From: Clostridia bacterium
Lineage (GTDB): Bacteria; Bacillota; Clostridia; Oscillospirales; CAG-272
Direction: 5' to 3'
Length of the DNA stretch: 37,224 nucleotides
NCBI GenBank assembly: GCA_017463665.1
Contig: JAFTOT010000084.1
Location: forward strand, 1-37,224
A model generated the notes under the pieces. That model was not told where the DNA came from. It searched no databases and worked only from the letters and a program-made list of their open reading frames with translations. This document shows positions 1-7,661 of the stretch, one piece after another. A program made the position numbers and the translations under genes. The number at the start of each line of letters is the position of its first letter. Position 1 is the stretch's first letter.

Positions 1-344
1 AAATTCTCGATGCGGCGCATGCCCTCGATCTCGGGTACGACGGTCTCGGGCGGCACAGCCGACGCGGACGCGGTCGTGATCGGAACCGCCGTGTCGGGCG
101 GCAGCGTTGTTTCGATCGGCGCGGGCGTTTCAATGGGTGTGAGCGTCTCGGGCGGCACAAAGACTACCGTTGCCCGCGGCGTGCTGTCCGCGCCGGAGGC
201 AGTAGTCACGGGTACATCCGCGCTGCCGAAATGCCGTGCGCCAAGCATGGCAAAAAGCGCCACGGCGATCACCGCTATGGCGCAGATGCATGCGATCAGG
301 ATATTTCCCGTATTTCTTTTTCTTTTGTATCTTCTTTTCGGCAT
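1..344 (-). CDS. membrane-anchored protein with Thr/Pro-rich linker, C-terminus beyond window
   Basis: The protein starts with ATG at 344 and runs off the left edge of the window, so only about 114 N-terminal residues are visible. They show a short, very basic cytoplasmic stretch (MPKRRYKRKRNTG), one hydrophobic segment at about residues 15-33, then a low-complexity linker rich in Pro, Thr, Glu and Ser with repeated PPET/PIET-like units. This is the plan of a single-pass anchored extracellular protein whose catalytic or binding domain lies outside the window. It is read just after divIC with a 9-nt gap and is probably in the same transcript. No function can be assigned; a cell-wall hydrolase or carboxypeptidase is only a guess from the architecture. 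Confidence 0.7.
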   Translation of the reverse strand, partial: MPKRRYKRKRNTGNILIACICAIAVIAVALFAMLGARHFGSADVPVTTASGADSTPRATVVFVPPETLTPIETPAPIETTLPPDTAVPITTASASAVPPETVVPEIEGMRRIEN

Positions 345-353
345 TTTGAATCC

Positions 354-650
354 TTAGTCCTCAAAATCGCTGAAATAAATGATCTCCCCGGGCAGGCAGT
401 AGCCGAGAGCGCGGCGCGCCACCCGCTTGACATACTCGTCATTGAACGGTGCGGCGATCTCCTCGCGCAGACGCTCATTTTCCTCTTTCGCGGCGGCGAC
501 CGCTTTTTCGAGCTGCTCGCTCTTTTCGTGCATTTCGTTATACCGCATCCACAGTGCGCCCGTCAGCGCAAAGCCGAGCACCAAAACGATCACCAAAGCA
601 ATGCGCGCCGACGCAGGCGCCGTTTTTCGATTCGATTTTGCCACGCGCAT
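354..650 (-). CDS. divIC: FtsB/DivIC-family septum formation initiator
   Basis: This is a small bitopic division protein of about 98 residues. A basic cytoplasmic N-terminus (MRVAKSNRK) is followed by one transmembrane helix (about residues 16-34) and a coiled-coil segment (NEMHEKSEQLEKAVAAAKEE), then the FtsB/DivIC-type C-terminal sequence (YVKRVARRALGYCLPGEIIYF). Family members bridge FtsL and FtsQ/DivIB in the divisome. I chose the ATG at 650, preceded closely by GGGGGTG; an in-frame TTG at 701 would add 17 residues but has no ribosome site. The position after yabP and yabQ is the standard Firmicutes location and supports DivIC rather than FtsL. Confidence 0.85.
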   Translation of the reverse strand: MRVAKSNRKTAPASARIALVIVLVLGFALTGALWMRYNEMHEKSEQLEKAVAAAKEENERLREEIAAPFNDEYVKRVARRALGYCLPGEIIYFSDFED

Positions 651-708
651 CACCCCCGATCGAAGTAATAGTGAATAGTGAAGAAGTATGGAGTCCCGCA
701 AAACGGCA

Positions 709-1293
709 TCAGCCGTTTTTGCAATAGCCGCTTTTCTGCATGCGCTTTTGTCTGCGGCGGCGCAGCGCGGCAGCTTTCTTTTTCAGCTTATATTCATTAT
801 ACCGCGCAAAAGTGCGGCTGACAATAGGCAATCCCGAAATTCGTACAATGATTTTTTTGGAAAATGCAAAAAAATACCGAAACGGCAGCAGACTCAGCCG
901 TAAAAGCCCGCGAATCGCGCGTTTGCAGAGCGCCGTCAGATAGGAGCAAATGCCGATGAACAGCCTGCCCACCGTGTGATAATAGAGCAAGAAGCCGCAA
1001 AGCGCACCGAACAGCACATACGCGCGCATGCGTCCGTCCCCCGTGAGAAAGAAAAACACGCACATGCAGACGGTCGCCACGGCGAAAAACAAAAGATCGG
1101 TCAGCGTGACAAACACGTAGGAAAACCACGCGCCCCGCCGCCGCTTCTGCCCTTTGCCCACAAAGGGAGAGCGCACATCCACGCCGAGCAGCACACGGAC
1201 AAAGCGGATCACGTCATACACCGCGCCGAGCAGCGCCCCCATCGGCACAGACAGCGCCGCCGAGAGCGCCGCCATAGACATGGATACTTCCAT
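709..1293 (-). CDS. yabQ: YabQ-like spore cortex biosynthesis membrane protein
   Basis: A 194-residue protein with three or so hydrophobic segments (about residues 5-30, 57-82 and 88-108) and a strongly basic C-terminus ending in KKKAAALRRRRQKR. The N-terminal region (GALLGAVYDVIRFVRVLLG) and later GALCGFLLYYHTVGRLFIG match the YabQ family, which is needed for spore cortex formation and localises to the forespore outer membrane. The ATG directly abuts the yabP stop codon, so the two are translationally coupled. The basic tail is longer than I would expect from Bacillus YabQ. Assignment rests on both sequence pattern and gene order. Confidence 0.82.
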   Translation of the reverse strand: MEVSMSMAALSAALSVPMGALLGAVYDVIRFVRVLLGVDVRSPFVGKGQKRRRGAWFSYVFVTLTDLLFFAVATVCMCVFFFLTGDGRMRAYVLFGALCGFLLYYHTVGRLFIGICSYLTALCKRAIRGLLRLSLLPFRYFFAFSKKIIVRISGLPIVSRTFARYNEYKLKKKAAALRRRRQKRMQKSGYCKNG

Positions 1294-1554
1294 TTACGTA
1301 CCCGAACGCGCAAAGAGCCCCTTTTTTGCAGAGGTTTTCGCCGCGTAATACACGCCGTCGATCCTGCCCGCCACGAGCAGGTCGCCGCTCTCCGAGGACA
1401 TGTTTAAGATCCGCAGATCGCCGCCCTCGATCTCCACCTTGCCAAGCGGCGTCGTCACCGCCACAAAGTCGCTGTCAAATGTCAGAACCTCGCTCACCGC
1501 GCTCATCACCACCCGCTCGCGGTTGATGACCTCAATATTTGCACCCTTGTCCAT
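1294..1554 (-). CDS. yabP: YabP-family sporulation protein
   Basis: An 86-residue YabP/YqfC-family protein. Visible family features are NRERVVMSAVSEVLTFDSD near the N-terminus and the GKVEIEGGDLRILNMSSESGDL core, which match the single-domain sporulation family whose founding member is a cortex assembly factor regulated in the mother cell. I placed the start at ATG 1554 (MDKGANIEV) because GGAGGT lies 6 nt upstream; an ATG at 1560 directly overlaps that ribosome site. The stop abuts yabQ. Upstream, the gap to rqcP is filled by a hairpin array, so yabP may be expressed partly independently of the upstream genes. Confidence 0.87.
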   Translation of the reverse strand: MDKGANIEVINRERVVMSAVSEVLTFDSDFVAVTTPLGKVEIEGGDLRILNMSSESGDLLVAGRIDGVYYAAKTSAKKGLFARSGT

Positions 1555-1621
1555 ACGCATACCTCCGTTTTCTACTAAGATATGCAGGAGAAAAGCGGGA
1601 AATGAATGTTTCGGGGCGCAA

Positions 1622-1812
1622 ATGATTTGCGCCTGCTGCGCATGATTTGACGGCGATGCCGTCATGATTTGGAGCCGGCGCTCCATGATTTGAATTGCGA
1701 TCCCCTATGCCCCGCAGGGCAAATCATGGCGAAGCCAAATCATGAGCACGCAGTGCTCAAATCATGCGATCCCAAGGATCGCAATTCATCGTTTAGCGGC
1801 AGAGCCGCTAAA
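1622..1812. repeat. micro-hairpin array A (ATGATTT / AAATCAT spacers)
   Basis: A string of eight short palindromes separated by 7-nt spacers. Reading plus strand, spacers ATGATTT occur at 1622, 1642, 1664 and 1685; after the centre GAATTGCGATCCCC (1692-1705) they become AAATCAT at 1721, 1737 and 1759, then AATTCAT at 1783. Hairpins are stem GCGC (1629-1641), GACGGC with loop GAT (1649-1663), GGAGC (1671-1684), GCCC (1709-1720), GGC loop GAA (1728-1736), GAGCAC loop GCA (1744-1758), GCGATCC loop CAA (1766-1782) and TTTAGCGGC loop AGA (1792-1812). It begins 3 nt past the rqcP stop codon and lies between two minus-strand genes. The same units in the same order recur, inverted, at 7662-7844. Confidence 0.92.
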
Positions 1813-1815
1813 CAC

Positions 1816-2055
1816 TCAAACAACTTCGTACATCTCGGCGGCATCGGCTTTTTTGGTGCTTTCTTTTACGTCGGTGACGCGGACGCGGAGCGTCTTTTCG
1901 CCGAAGGTGATCTCGATGATGTCGCCGACTTTGACATCGTAGGATGCCTTGACGACACGTCCGTTGACGCTGATGTGCGCCGCGTCACACGCATCATTTG
2001 CCACAGTGCGGCGCTTGATCAGGCGCGACACCTTTAAAAATTTATCAATACGCAT
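1816..2055 (-). CDS. rqcP: S4-domain RNA-binding protein RqcP (YabO/HslR family)
   Basis: A 79-residue protein made almost entirely of one S4 RNA-binding domain (MRIDKFLKVSRLIKRRTVAN, then AHISVNGRVVKASYDVKVGD). The family (YabO, renamed RqcP) binds stalled 50S subunits and supports C-terminal alanine tailing with RqcH in ribosome quality control. AAGGAG sits 6 nt before the ATG. The position between mazG/hup and yabP matches yabO in other Firmicutes. An upstream hairpin at 2078-2100 could reduce read-through from hup. Confidence 0.9.
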   Translation of the reverse strand: MRIDKFLKVSRLIKRRTVANDACDAAHISVNGRVVKASYDVKVGDIIEITFGEKTLRVRVTDVKESTKKADAAEMYEVV

Positions 2056-2073
2056 ATACTCTCCTTATAAAGC

Positions 2074-2102
2074 AAAAGTCGGCTCAAAAAGCGAGCCGAC
2101 CT
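2074..2102 (-). terminator. hairpin between hup and rqcP
   Basis: On the minus strand, stem GTCGGCTC pairs with GAGCCGAC (8 bp, 7-nt loop), followed by a U-rich stretch (TTTTGCTTT). It lies 18 nt past the hup stop and 23 nt before the rqcP start, so it is a likely intrinsic terminator or attenuator that lets abundant hup mRNA end here. Confidence 0.7.
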
Positions 2103-2117
2103 TGATGCTGAAAATAC

Positions 2118-2393
2118 TTACTTGTTTACAGAATCCTTGAAAGCCTTGCCTGCGGTGAATGCAGGGTACTTGGAAGCTGCGATCTTGATGGTTTCGCCGG
2201 TCTTGGGGTTTCTGCCCTCTCTTGCACCTCTGGTCTTGGTCTCGAAGGTACCAAAGCCAACGAGCTGAACCTTCTCACCCTTTGCCAGTGCGCCCTCAAC
2301 AGTGTTTACAAATGCGGTCAGAGCAGCCTCTGCGTCCTTTTTTTTCAGACCGGACTCGCCGGCGATCGCTTCAATCAGTTCTGTCTTGTTCAT
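2118..2393 (-). CDS. hup: HU-family DNA-binding protein
   Basis: A 91-residue nucleoid protein with the full HU fold: N-terminal helices (MNKTELIEAIAGESGLKKKD), the VQLVGFGTFETKTRGAREGR strand region and the DNA-binding arm around GRNPKTGETIKIAASKYPAF with the intercalating Pro. HU bends and compacts DNA and assists repair and replication. The gene appears to have its own promoter (2460-2488) and a likely downstream terminator, as expected for a highly expressed protein. Base composition is less GC-rich than the neighbours, consistent with codon optimisation for high expression. Length and motifs are normal. Confidence 0.97.
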   Translation of the reverse strand: MNKTELIEAIAGESGLKKKDAEAALTAFVNTVEGALAKGEKVQLVGFGTFETKTRGAREGRNPKTGETIKIAASKYPAFTAGKAFKDSVNK

Positions 2394-2423
2394 GGTAGAT
2401 TGATCCTTTCAATTCAAAGAATT

Positions 2424-2442
2424 GTTTGCCCCGTCGGCAAAC
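2424..2442. promoter_or_regulatory. hairpin in hup 5' leader
   Basis: Stem GTTTGCC (2424-2430) pairs with GGCAAAC (2436-2442) around a 5-nt loop. It falls between the predicted promoter and the hup start, so it lies in the mRNA leader. It could be a stabilising 5' stem or a control element; nothing in the sequence decides between them. Confidence 0.5.
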
Positions 2443-2459
2443 TTTTACTATCATGTAAC

Positions 2460-2488
2460 ATTTTAGCACGCCCATACGCACAATGCAA
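2460..2488 (-). promoter_or_regulatory. SigA-type promoter for hup
   Basis: On the minus strand, TTGCAT (plus 2483-2488) and TAAAAT (plus 2460-2465) are separated by exactly 17 nt, close to the TTGACA/TATAAT consensus. The site is about 67 nt upstream of the hup start. Confidence 0.65.
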
Positions 2489-2539
2489 GAGTTTTTTCAA
2501 AAAAACGGTGTCCGTTTCCCGTTTTTTTAGGCATTTTCA

Positions 2540-3340
2540 CTACTTTTGTTCTTCTTTCACCGCGTCCCAGTACGCATCCAACTGAGACAGCGACAGATCT
2601 TCCATATTCTTGCCGTCGGCGGTGACGCGCGCCTCCACTTTCGCAAAGCGTGCGATGAATTTATCGGTCGCATGCGTGAGCGCTTCCTCGGCGGAGATGC
2701 CGTACTTGCGCGCGGTGTTGACCACGGCAAAGAGCAGGTCGCCCAGCTCCTCGGCGCGCGTTGCATCGTCTGCTTCGAGCAGCTCCTGCGTCTCCTCGGT
2801 GATCTTTTTCGCCGCGTCCTCGGCGGTGGCAAAATCAAAGCCGACCTTCGCCGCCTTTTTGCCGACCTTTTCGGCGCGCATCAGCGCAGGCAGGGGCTTC
2901 GGCACGCTCTCGAGCGTCTGCGTAACGGTGTCGCGGTGCTTTTCCTTCGCCTTGAGCTTATCCCAGTTGACCAGAACCTCGTCGGAGGTATCGGCAACCG
3001 TGTCGGCAAAGACATGGGGATGGCGGTAGATCAGCTTCTGCACCACGCCCGTGGTGACATCCTCCATGGTAAAGCCCTTTTCTTCCTCTTCGATCTGCGC
3101 GTGGAACACCACCTGCATCAGCACGTCGCCGAGCTCTTCGCAGAGCAGCGTCTTGTCATCCGTGTCGATCGCCTCGACTGCCTCATAGGTCTCGTCGATG
3201 AAGTTCTGGCGGATGCTCTTATGTGTCTGCTCCATGTCCCACGGGCATCCCCCGGGTGCACGCAGGATCGCCATCACATCGCAGAGGTCGCCGAAATCGT
3301 ATCTTTCCTTATTTAATAATGCCTTTTTCTTGTCGGTCAT
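2540..3340 (-). CDS. mazG: MazG nucleoside triphosphate pyrophosphohydrolase
   Basis: A 266-residue protein with two tandem MazG halves. The first contains GGCPWDMEQTHKSIRQNFIDE followed by EAVEAIDTDDKTLLCEELGD, giving the metal-binding Glu/Asp set (about E50, E54, E68, E69, D72). The second contains EETQELLEADDATRAEELGD. MazG hydrolyses (d)NTPs to monophosphates and is used to clear aberrant nucleotides. Bacillus YabN carries an extra N-terminal tetrapyrrole-methylase domain, which is absent here. I chose ATG 3340, with AAAGGAAA upstream; upstream ATG codons lack ribosome sites. It lies between the flippase and hup, the conserved position. Confidence 0.93.
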   Translation of the reverse strand: MTDKKKALLNKERYDFGDLCDVMAILRAPGGCPWDMEQTHKSIRQNFIDETYEAVEAIDTDDKTLLCEELGDVLMQVVFHAQIEEEEKGFTMEDVTTGVVQKLIYRHPHVFADTVADTSDEVLVNWDKLKAKEKHRDTVTQTLESVPKPLPALMRAEKVGKKAAKVGFDFATAEDAAKKITEETQELLEADDATRAEELGDLLFAVVNTARKYGISAEEALTHATDKFIARFAKVEARVTADGKNMEDLSLSQLDAYWDAVKEEQK

Positions 3341-3378
3341 GGTTTTTGTTTTCCTTTTATCATAAGTCATTGAAACAC

Positions 3379-3455
3379 TGTAGGGGCGGATAGTATCCGC
3401 CCGTTTTGCAAAACATTGCTGTTTCACAGGCGGGCGGATGATATCCGCCCCTACA
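3379..3455. repeat. GTAGGGG-bounded inverted-repeat element G1
   Basis: Ends TGTAGGGGCGGATA (3379-3392) and TATCCGCCCCTACA (3442-3455) are perfect inverted repeats of 14 bp. Each end also forms its own small hairpin (GGGCGGAT against ATCCGCCC). The 77-bp unit sits in the gap between the flippase and mazG. It is one of at least six elements in the window with GTAGGGG ends. Confidence 0.85.
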
Positions 3456-3471
3456 TTTTACAGTTCTGCCG

Positions 3472-5205
3472 TTATTTCACCAAATGCATCTTGCCGAGCA
3501 GACGGTAGATGGTCTGCCCCTTGGGGATGAAGTCGAAATCCTCTTTTTCGAGCGCGCCCGTGAGCAGCAGGACGACGAAATAGACGACGGCTGCTGCCGC
3601 GATGGCAAGCGCGGTGGTGATGAAATGCGAGGAGAGCAGCCGATCGCAGAGCGCATAGACGCCCACGGCGGTCAGACCGCAGAGCGCGGACGCGATCAGC
3701 GGCTTTAAGAATACCCTGCGCACACTGGGACGGAAGTTTGCATACCGTGCGCAGAAATAGAAATTGAACAGCACGACGATGACATAGCAGATGCCCGTGG
3801 AAACGGGCGCGCCGTAAATGCCGATATTCGGGTTGCCGATGAGCACATAGCTTGCAACGATCTTTGCTGCGGCGCCCACCAGCATGGAGACCAACGGCAG
3901 GTACGGGCGCTTATGCGCCTGCAAGACCGCGTTGGTAATGGCAAGCATGCTGACGAGGAAGGACGAGATCGCCAAAATGGAAAGCAGCGGCGCGGCAAGG
4001 GACGCGCTGGTGCCCTCCTGCCCGATGTAGTGCATATACACGGTGTCGCTGAGCAGCTCACTGCCCGCGGCGGTGTATTTCTGCAGCAGGTTGGTGCTGC
4101 CGTAGATCATGGTGAGGATGGGCTCGGAGAGCACCGCCATACCGACCGTACACGGCATCGACAGGATCGCCGCAGTCTTGAGCGACGAGGTCATTACATG
4201 ATGCGCGCGCTTCTCCTCTTTCTGCACGAGCAGCGCACTGATCATCGGCACGAGTGAGTAGCCGATGGGGTAGACCAAAACGGGGATAAGATTGAACATC
4301 GGCACGGCAAGCGTAGTGTAGTTGCCGTAGATCGCCGACGCGCCCGACGCGCTGAAGCCGATCGACTGCAGTCTGCGCGAGATGACGGTAAGGTCGATGA
4401 GGTTTGCCAGCGACATCACCGAGGACGAAAGCGTGACGGGAACCGCCATGACAACAAGTTCGCGCAGCAGCGACTTTGCGGACTCGGTGGGCATGGTATA
4501 GCTGTCGGGCAGCGCATACTCGGCGTTGACTTTGCTCGTGTTGTAAAGCAGCTTTGTCACCCAGATAAACGCCATGCCGCAGAATACGCCAACCGTGAGA
4601 CCGAAGATCGTCCACGCGGCGGTGACATATGTTTCGTGTCCCTCGTTTGTGGACCAGATGGCAAGCAGGATACCGATCAGCAGCTTGCCGAGCGATTCGA
4701 GCAGCTGGGAGATCGCGGTGGGCCACATGACCTGATGCCCTTGGAAATAGCCGCGAAAAGCACTGGTCAGGCAGACGAAGAACAGCGTCGGCGCGATCGC
4801 CATGATGCAATACTTCGACTGCGGCAGCTCGGCTACGGTGTTGGCAAAGAAGTCCGCGCCGAAGAACATGGCGAGCATACCCGCCGAGCCGATGATAAAG
4901 AACAGCCAGAACGCGATGCGGATGATCTTTTTGACCTGATTAAAATTGCCCGCCGCGCGGCTGCGGGAGACCATGTAGGAGATTGCCACGGGGAGTCCCG
5001 CCGTGGAGATCATAAAGAACGCGGTATAGATGGTATACGCCGCGTTGAAATAGCCCATGCCCTCGTCGCCGAGGTAGCCGTGCAGCGGAATTTTAAAGAG
5101 CAGACCGATGATCTTGACCAGAATGTTGGAGACGGTCAGGATCAGAACGCCGTTGACAAACAGCTTGGTACTGGTCTTTTGTCCTGTGGATGTCTTGTTA
5201 CTCAA
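3472..5205 (-). CDS. SpoVB/YabM-like MOP-superfamily flippase
   Basis: A 577-residue polytopic membrane protein of the MATE/MOP (Wzx, MurJ, SpoVB) superfamily. The N-terminus (LFVNGVLILTVSNILVKIIGLLFKIPL) and GYFNAAYTIYTAFFMISTAGLPVAISYMVSR are typical of the SpoVB/YabM polysaccharide exporter group, and about 14 hydrophobic segments follow. Family members move lipid-linked cell-wall or spore cortex precursors across the membrane. The start is a TTG with AAGGAGT 7 nt upstream. The gene lies 6 nt after the nucleoside kinase gene and upstream of mazG, as yabM does in Bacillus. SpoVB and YabM cannot be told apart from sequence alone. Confidence 0.9.
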   Translation of the reverse strand: MSNKTSTGQKTSTKLFVNGVLILTVSNILVKIIGLLFKIPLHGYLGDEGMGYFNAAYTIYTAFFMISTAGLPVAISYMVSRSRAAGNFNQVKKIIRIAFWLFFIIGSAGMLAMFFGADFFANTVAELPQSKYCIMAIAPTLFFVCLTSAFRGYFQGHQVMWPTAISQLLESLGKLLIGILLAIWSTNEGHETYVTAAWTIFGLTVGVFCGMAFIWVTKLLYNTSKVNAEYALPDSYTMPTESAKSLLRELVVMAVPVTLSSSVMSLANLIDLTVISRRLQSIGFSASGASAIYGNYTTLAVPMFNLIPVLVYPIGYSLVPMISALLVQKEEKRAHHVMTSSLKTAAILSMPCTVGMAVLSEPILTMIYGSTNLLQKYTAAGSELLSDTVYMHYIGQEGTSASLAAPLLSILAISSFLVSMLAITNAVLQAHKRPYLPLVSMLVGAAAKIVASYVLIGNPNIGIYGAPVSTGICYVIVVLFNFYFCARYANFRPSVRRVFLKPLIASALCGLTAVGVYALCDRLLSSHFITTALAIAAAAVVYFVVLLLTGALEKEDFDFIPKGQTIYRLLGKMHLVK

Positions 5206-5211
5206 AGCTTT

Positions 5212-6123
5212 TTACTCCTTTTCCCCGATGAATTCCCGGAACACAGAGCCCGTGGGGACATATTTTGCGTCGATGGTCGGAACATGCTGCAGATCATCGC
5301 GCAATGCATTTGCGTCATGCAAAAAGGCGCTGCTTGGCGGCAATGTATCCAACAGCGCAAGCACATACGGCTTGATCACGCTGACCTCATAAGGCAGCAG
5401 CGAGTCGATGCGGCGATGCACACCGCAAAGATTCGGATAAATGTGTTTTTCCTCGTTGGCAACCACGCCGCCCCAAAGGGAATAGGTGAACTCGGCGGAT
5501 GCCCCGCGCGTGCGCGCATCGCGCACCAGTCGGCGCATGAAGCGGAGCTGCCGCGGCTCGAACACTGTACCGCCGCAGTCGAGCGGCTGCTCCACCGAGA
5601 TGAACAGCGAGGTAAAGCTGTGTGCCGCGAGATACTTTGTCAGCTCGGGGTAGACCGCCTGAATGCCCTCAAACAGGAAGACATCGCCGTCTGTCACCGT
5701 GATCTCTTCCATCGCGGCACGCTTGCCCGACTTGAAATCAAACTTCGGCAAGAGCACCTTGCCCCTCACCTCGATCTGTTCGACAACCTCGCCGAACAGA
5801 GCAAGATCAATGGTGCTCGGCGAATCGTAATCAAGCGGCTCGCCGCGCTCTTTGGCGCGCCGCTGCAGCTCGTCACGGTCAAAATAAAAATCGTCGATCG
5901 AAATGGTGTGCAGCGCCTTGCCGCGTTTCAAAAATTCATCGTCCAGAATGCGCGCCGTGGTCGTTTTGCCCGAGCAGGTCGGACCCGCCAGCGTGATGAT
6001 GCTGCCGCCCGCCTCGGCGATGTCACATGCCGCCTTCACAGAGGCGCGATACTCCGCCTCGCAAGCGTTCACATACGAAACGATCTCCTCTTCGGAGGAA
6101 AAATGCAGTTTTGCTTGTTTCAA
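5212..6123 (-). CDS. uridine kinase-like P-loop nucleoside kinase
   Basis: A 303-residue protein of the phosphoribulokinase/uridine kinase P-loop superfamily. The Walker A motif is GPTCSGKTT (residues 47-55), followed by TISIDDFYFDRDELQ, a substrate/magnesium motif typical of uridine kinases, and DGDVFLFEGIQAVYPEL, the Walker B-like strand. The C-terminal 100 residues are not typical of Udk, and the exact phosphate acceptor is unclear. The start is TTG at 6123 with AAAGGG upstream. The stop lies 6 nt before the flippase start, and hemZ ends 21 nt upstream, so the three are almost certainly cotranscribed. Confidence 0.82.
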   Translation of the reverse strand: MKQAKLHFSSEEEIVSYVNACEAEYRASVKAACDIAEAGGSIITLAGPTCSGKTTTARILDDEFLKRGKALHTISIDDFYFDRDELQRRAKERGEPLDYDSPSTIDLALFGEVVEQIEVRGKVLLPKFDFKSGKRAAMEEITVTDGDVFLFEGIQAVYPELTKYLAAHSFTSLFISVEQPLDCGGTVFEPRQLRFMRRLVRDARTRGASAEFTYSLWGGVVANEEKHIYPNLCGVHRRIDSLLPYEVSVIKPYVLALLDTLPPSSAFLHDANALRDDLQHVPTIDAKYVPTGSVFREFIGEKE

Positions 6124-6144
6124 ACCAATGCCCTTTCGCAGCTT

Positions 6145-7656
6145 TTATTTCTGATCGAAAAATTCAAGCACCTTCTCTTTGTAAGAAGGGATGCCCTCCT
6201 CGGGTGCACCGCGGAGGATCTTTTCGATATCTCTTACATATTCGTATGGATATTTGGGCGAAAATATGCGTTTCATGCGCAAACCGCCCTCAAGCGACGG
6301 ATCACGCTCGACGAGCTTTGTCACCGCGCCCGCGCCCGCGCCGAAGATCGAATGCAGTTCTTCCATCATATAAATATTATACATGCACTCGCTGCCGACC
6401 TTGGCATAGCCGACGTTTTCAAGATTGCCGACCGCGTTTTTCTGGCGGTACATATAGTACGGCTTATACTCCGCGTTGGAAAGCATGAGCTGCGAATACT
6501 GGATGCACTTTGCCGCCATGGGCACATCGGGCACAAAGGGATCGCCGTCGGGGCGCGAGAGCGCCGCCGCACGCTTGAAGCAGAAGGTATGTACCGTGAT
6601 GTTGGTGGGGTTCAGCGCCACGATGCGTTCGAGCGAAGACGAAAACTTCTTGAAGCTGTCGCCCGGCAGTCCCACGATCAGGTCGGTATTGATATCGCGG
6701 ATGCCCGACTTCTCGGCGAGTGCATATGCACGGAAGAAGTCGTCCGCGTTGTGTCTGCGTCCGATGTTTTCCAGCACATCGTCGGCGAGCGTCTGCGGGT
6801 TGACGCTGACGCGCGTCACGCCGTACTCTTTGGCAATGCGCAGTTTCTCCGCCGTGATGGTGTCCGGTCTGCCCGCCTCGAGCGTGAACTCATCGAGCGC
6901 CGACACATCCGTGCACGCTGCAACCGTCGAAAGCAGTTTCCTTAGCTGCCGCGCGCTGAGCGTAGTGGGCGTACCGCCGCCGATATAGACGGTGACGACG
7001 CGCTTGCCGAGCGCCTTGATCGTGGCAAACACATTTTTGATGTCGCGCAGGAGCAGCACAAGATAATCGTCCAGCATGGCAAGCATCTTCTGCGATGCCG
7101 AAACGAACGAGCAGTATGCGCAGCGCGTGGGGCAGAACGGGATCGAGATGTACACACTGCAACCGTCTTTGTCCATGCCCTTGGTCAGCTTCAGTTCATT
7201 CTGCGCGACCGCAGTGGCAAGAAACGCCTTTTTCGGATTGAGAAAATACTCGGTGGCGAGCAGTTTGCGCGTTTTCATCACACCGTAGCCGTCCTCGAGG
7301 TACTGTGCCGCGACCTTGGCAGGGCGCACGCCCGTGAGCAGACCCCACGGCGAGATATAACCGAAAAATTCCTTCGCCGCAAGCGTCATCGCATGTCCCG
7401 ACGCCATCTTGCGCACGCGATCCTTCGGGAAGATCTCCGAAAAGGGCACAAAGCACTCCGCCGCGCACTTCTTGTCGCCCAGACGAATGGTTGCATGCGA
7501 ATAAATGCCGTCCTCACGATCGACAACGACAAAATCCACGACCGGCACATCCGCGCGTTCCACCTCATTCTCCCCGAACTTCGCCCCCGGGAAGTAAATG
7601 AGACACAGCGTCTGCGCATAGTATCTGTTTAAATTTCCTTGTATGTTTAAAATCAT
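6145..7656 (-). CDS. hemZ: HemZ-like coproporphyrinogen III dehydrogenase (radical SAM)
   Basis: A 503-residue oxygen-independent coproporphyrinogen oxidase homologue. After an N-terminal HemZ-specific domain (WGLLTGVRPAKVAAQYLEDG) comes the radical SAM cluster motif CPTRCAYCSF (C175, C179, C182), then VYIGGGTPTTLSARQL, EAGRPDTIT and the HemZ signature YRQKNAVGNLENVGYAK. The family is annotated as oxidatively decarboxylating coproporphyrinogen III, although the substrate is not proven for all HemZ members. I chose ATG 7656, which matches the family N-terminus, although no ribosome site is visible: hairpin array B starts 5 nt upstream. Confidence 0.92.
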   Translation of the reverse strand: MILNIQGNLNRYYAQTLCLIYFPGAKFGENEVERADVPVVDFVVVDREDGIYSHATIRLGDKKCAAECFVPFSEIFPKDRVRKMASGHAMTLAAKEFFGYISPWGLLTGVRPAKVAAQYLEDGYGVMKTRKLLATEYFLNPKKAFLATAVAQNELKLTKGMDKDGCSVYISIPFCPTRCAYCSFVSASQKMLAMLDDYLVLLLRDIKNVFATIKALGKRVVTVYIGGGTPTTLSARQLRKLLSTVAACTDVSALDEFTLEAGRPDTITAEKLRIAKEYGVTRVSVNPQTLADDVLENIGRRHNADDFFRAYALAEKSGIRDINTDLIVGLPGDSFKKFSSSLERIVALNPTNITVHTFCFKRAAALSRPDGDPFVPDVPMAAKCIQYSQLMLSNAEYKPYYMYRQKNAVGNLENVGYAKVGSECMYNIYMMEELHSIFGAGAGAVTKLVERDPSLEGGLRMKRIFSPKYPYEYVRDIEKILRGAPEEGIPSYKEKVLEFFDQK

Positions 7657-7661
7657 ATGTA

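Noticed and set aside
1622-1812. Integron attC site or tandem terminators
   Set aside because: No integrase, no attC core sites, and no T-runs after the stems.
4636-6945. 769-codon open frame on the plus strand
   Set aside because: It lies antisense to the flippase, kinase and hemZ genes, has no recognisable domain and reads as Arg/His/Asp-rich shadow of GC-rich coding sequence.
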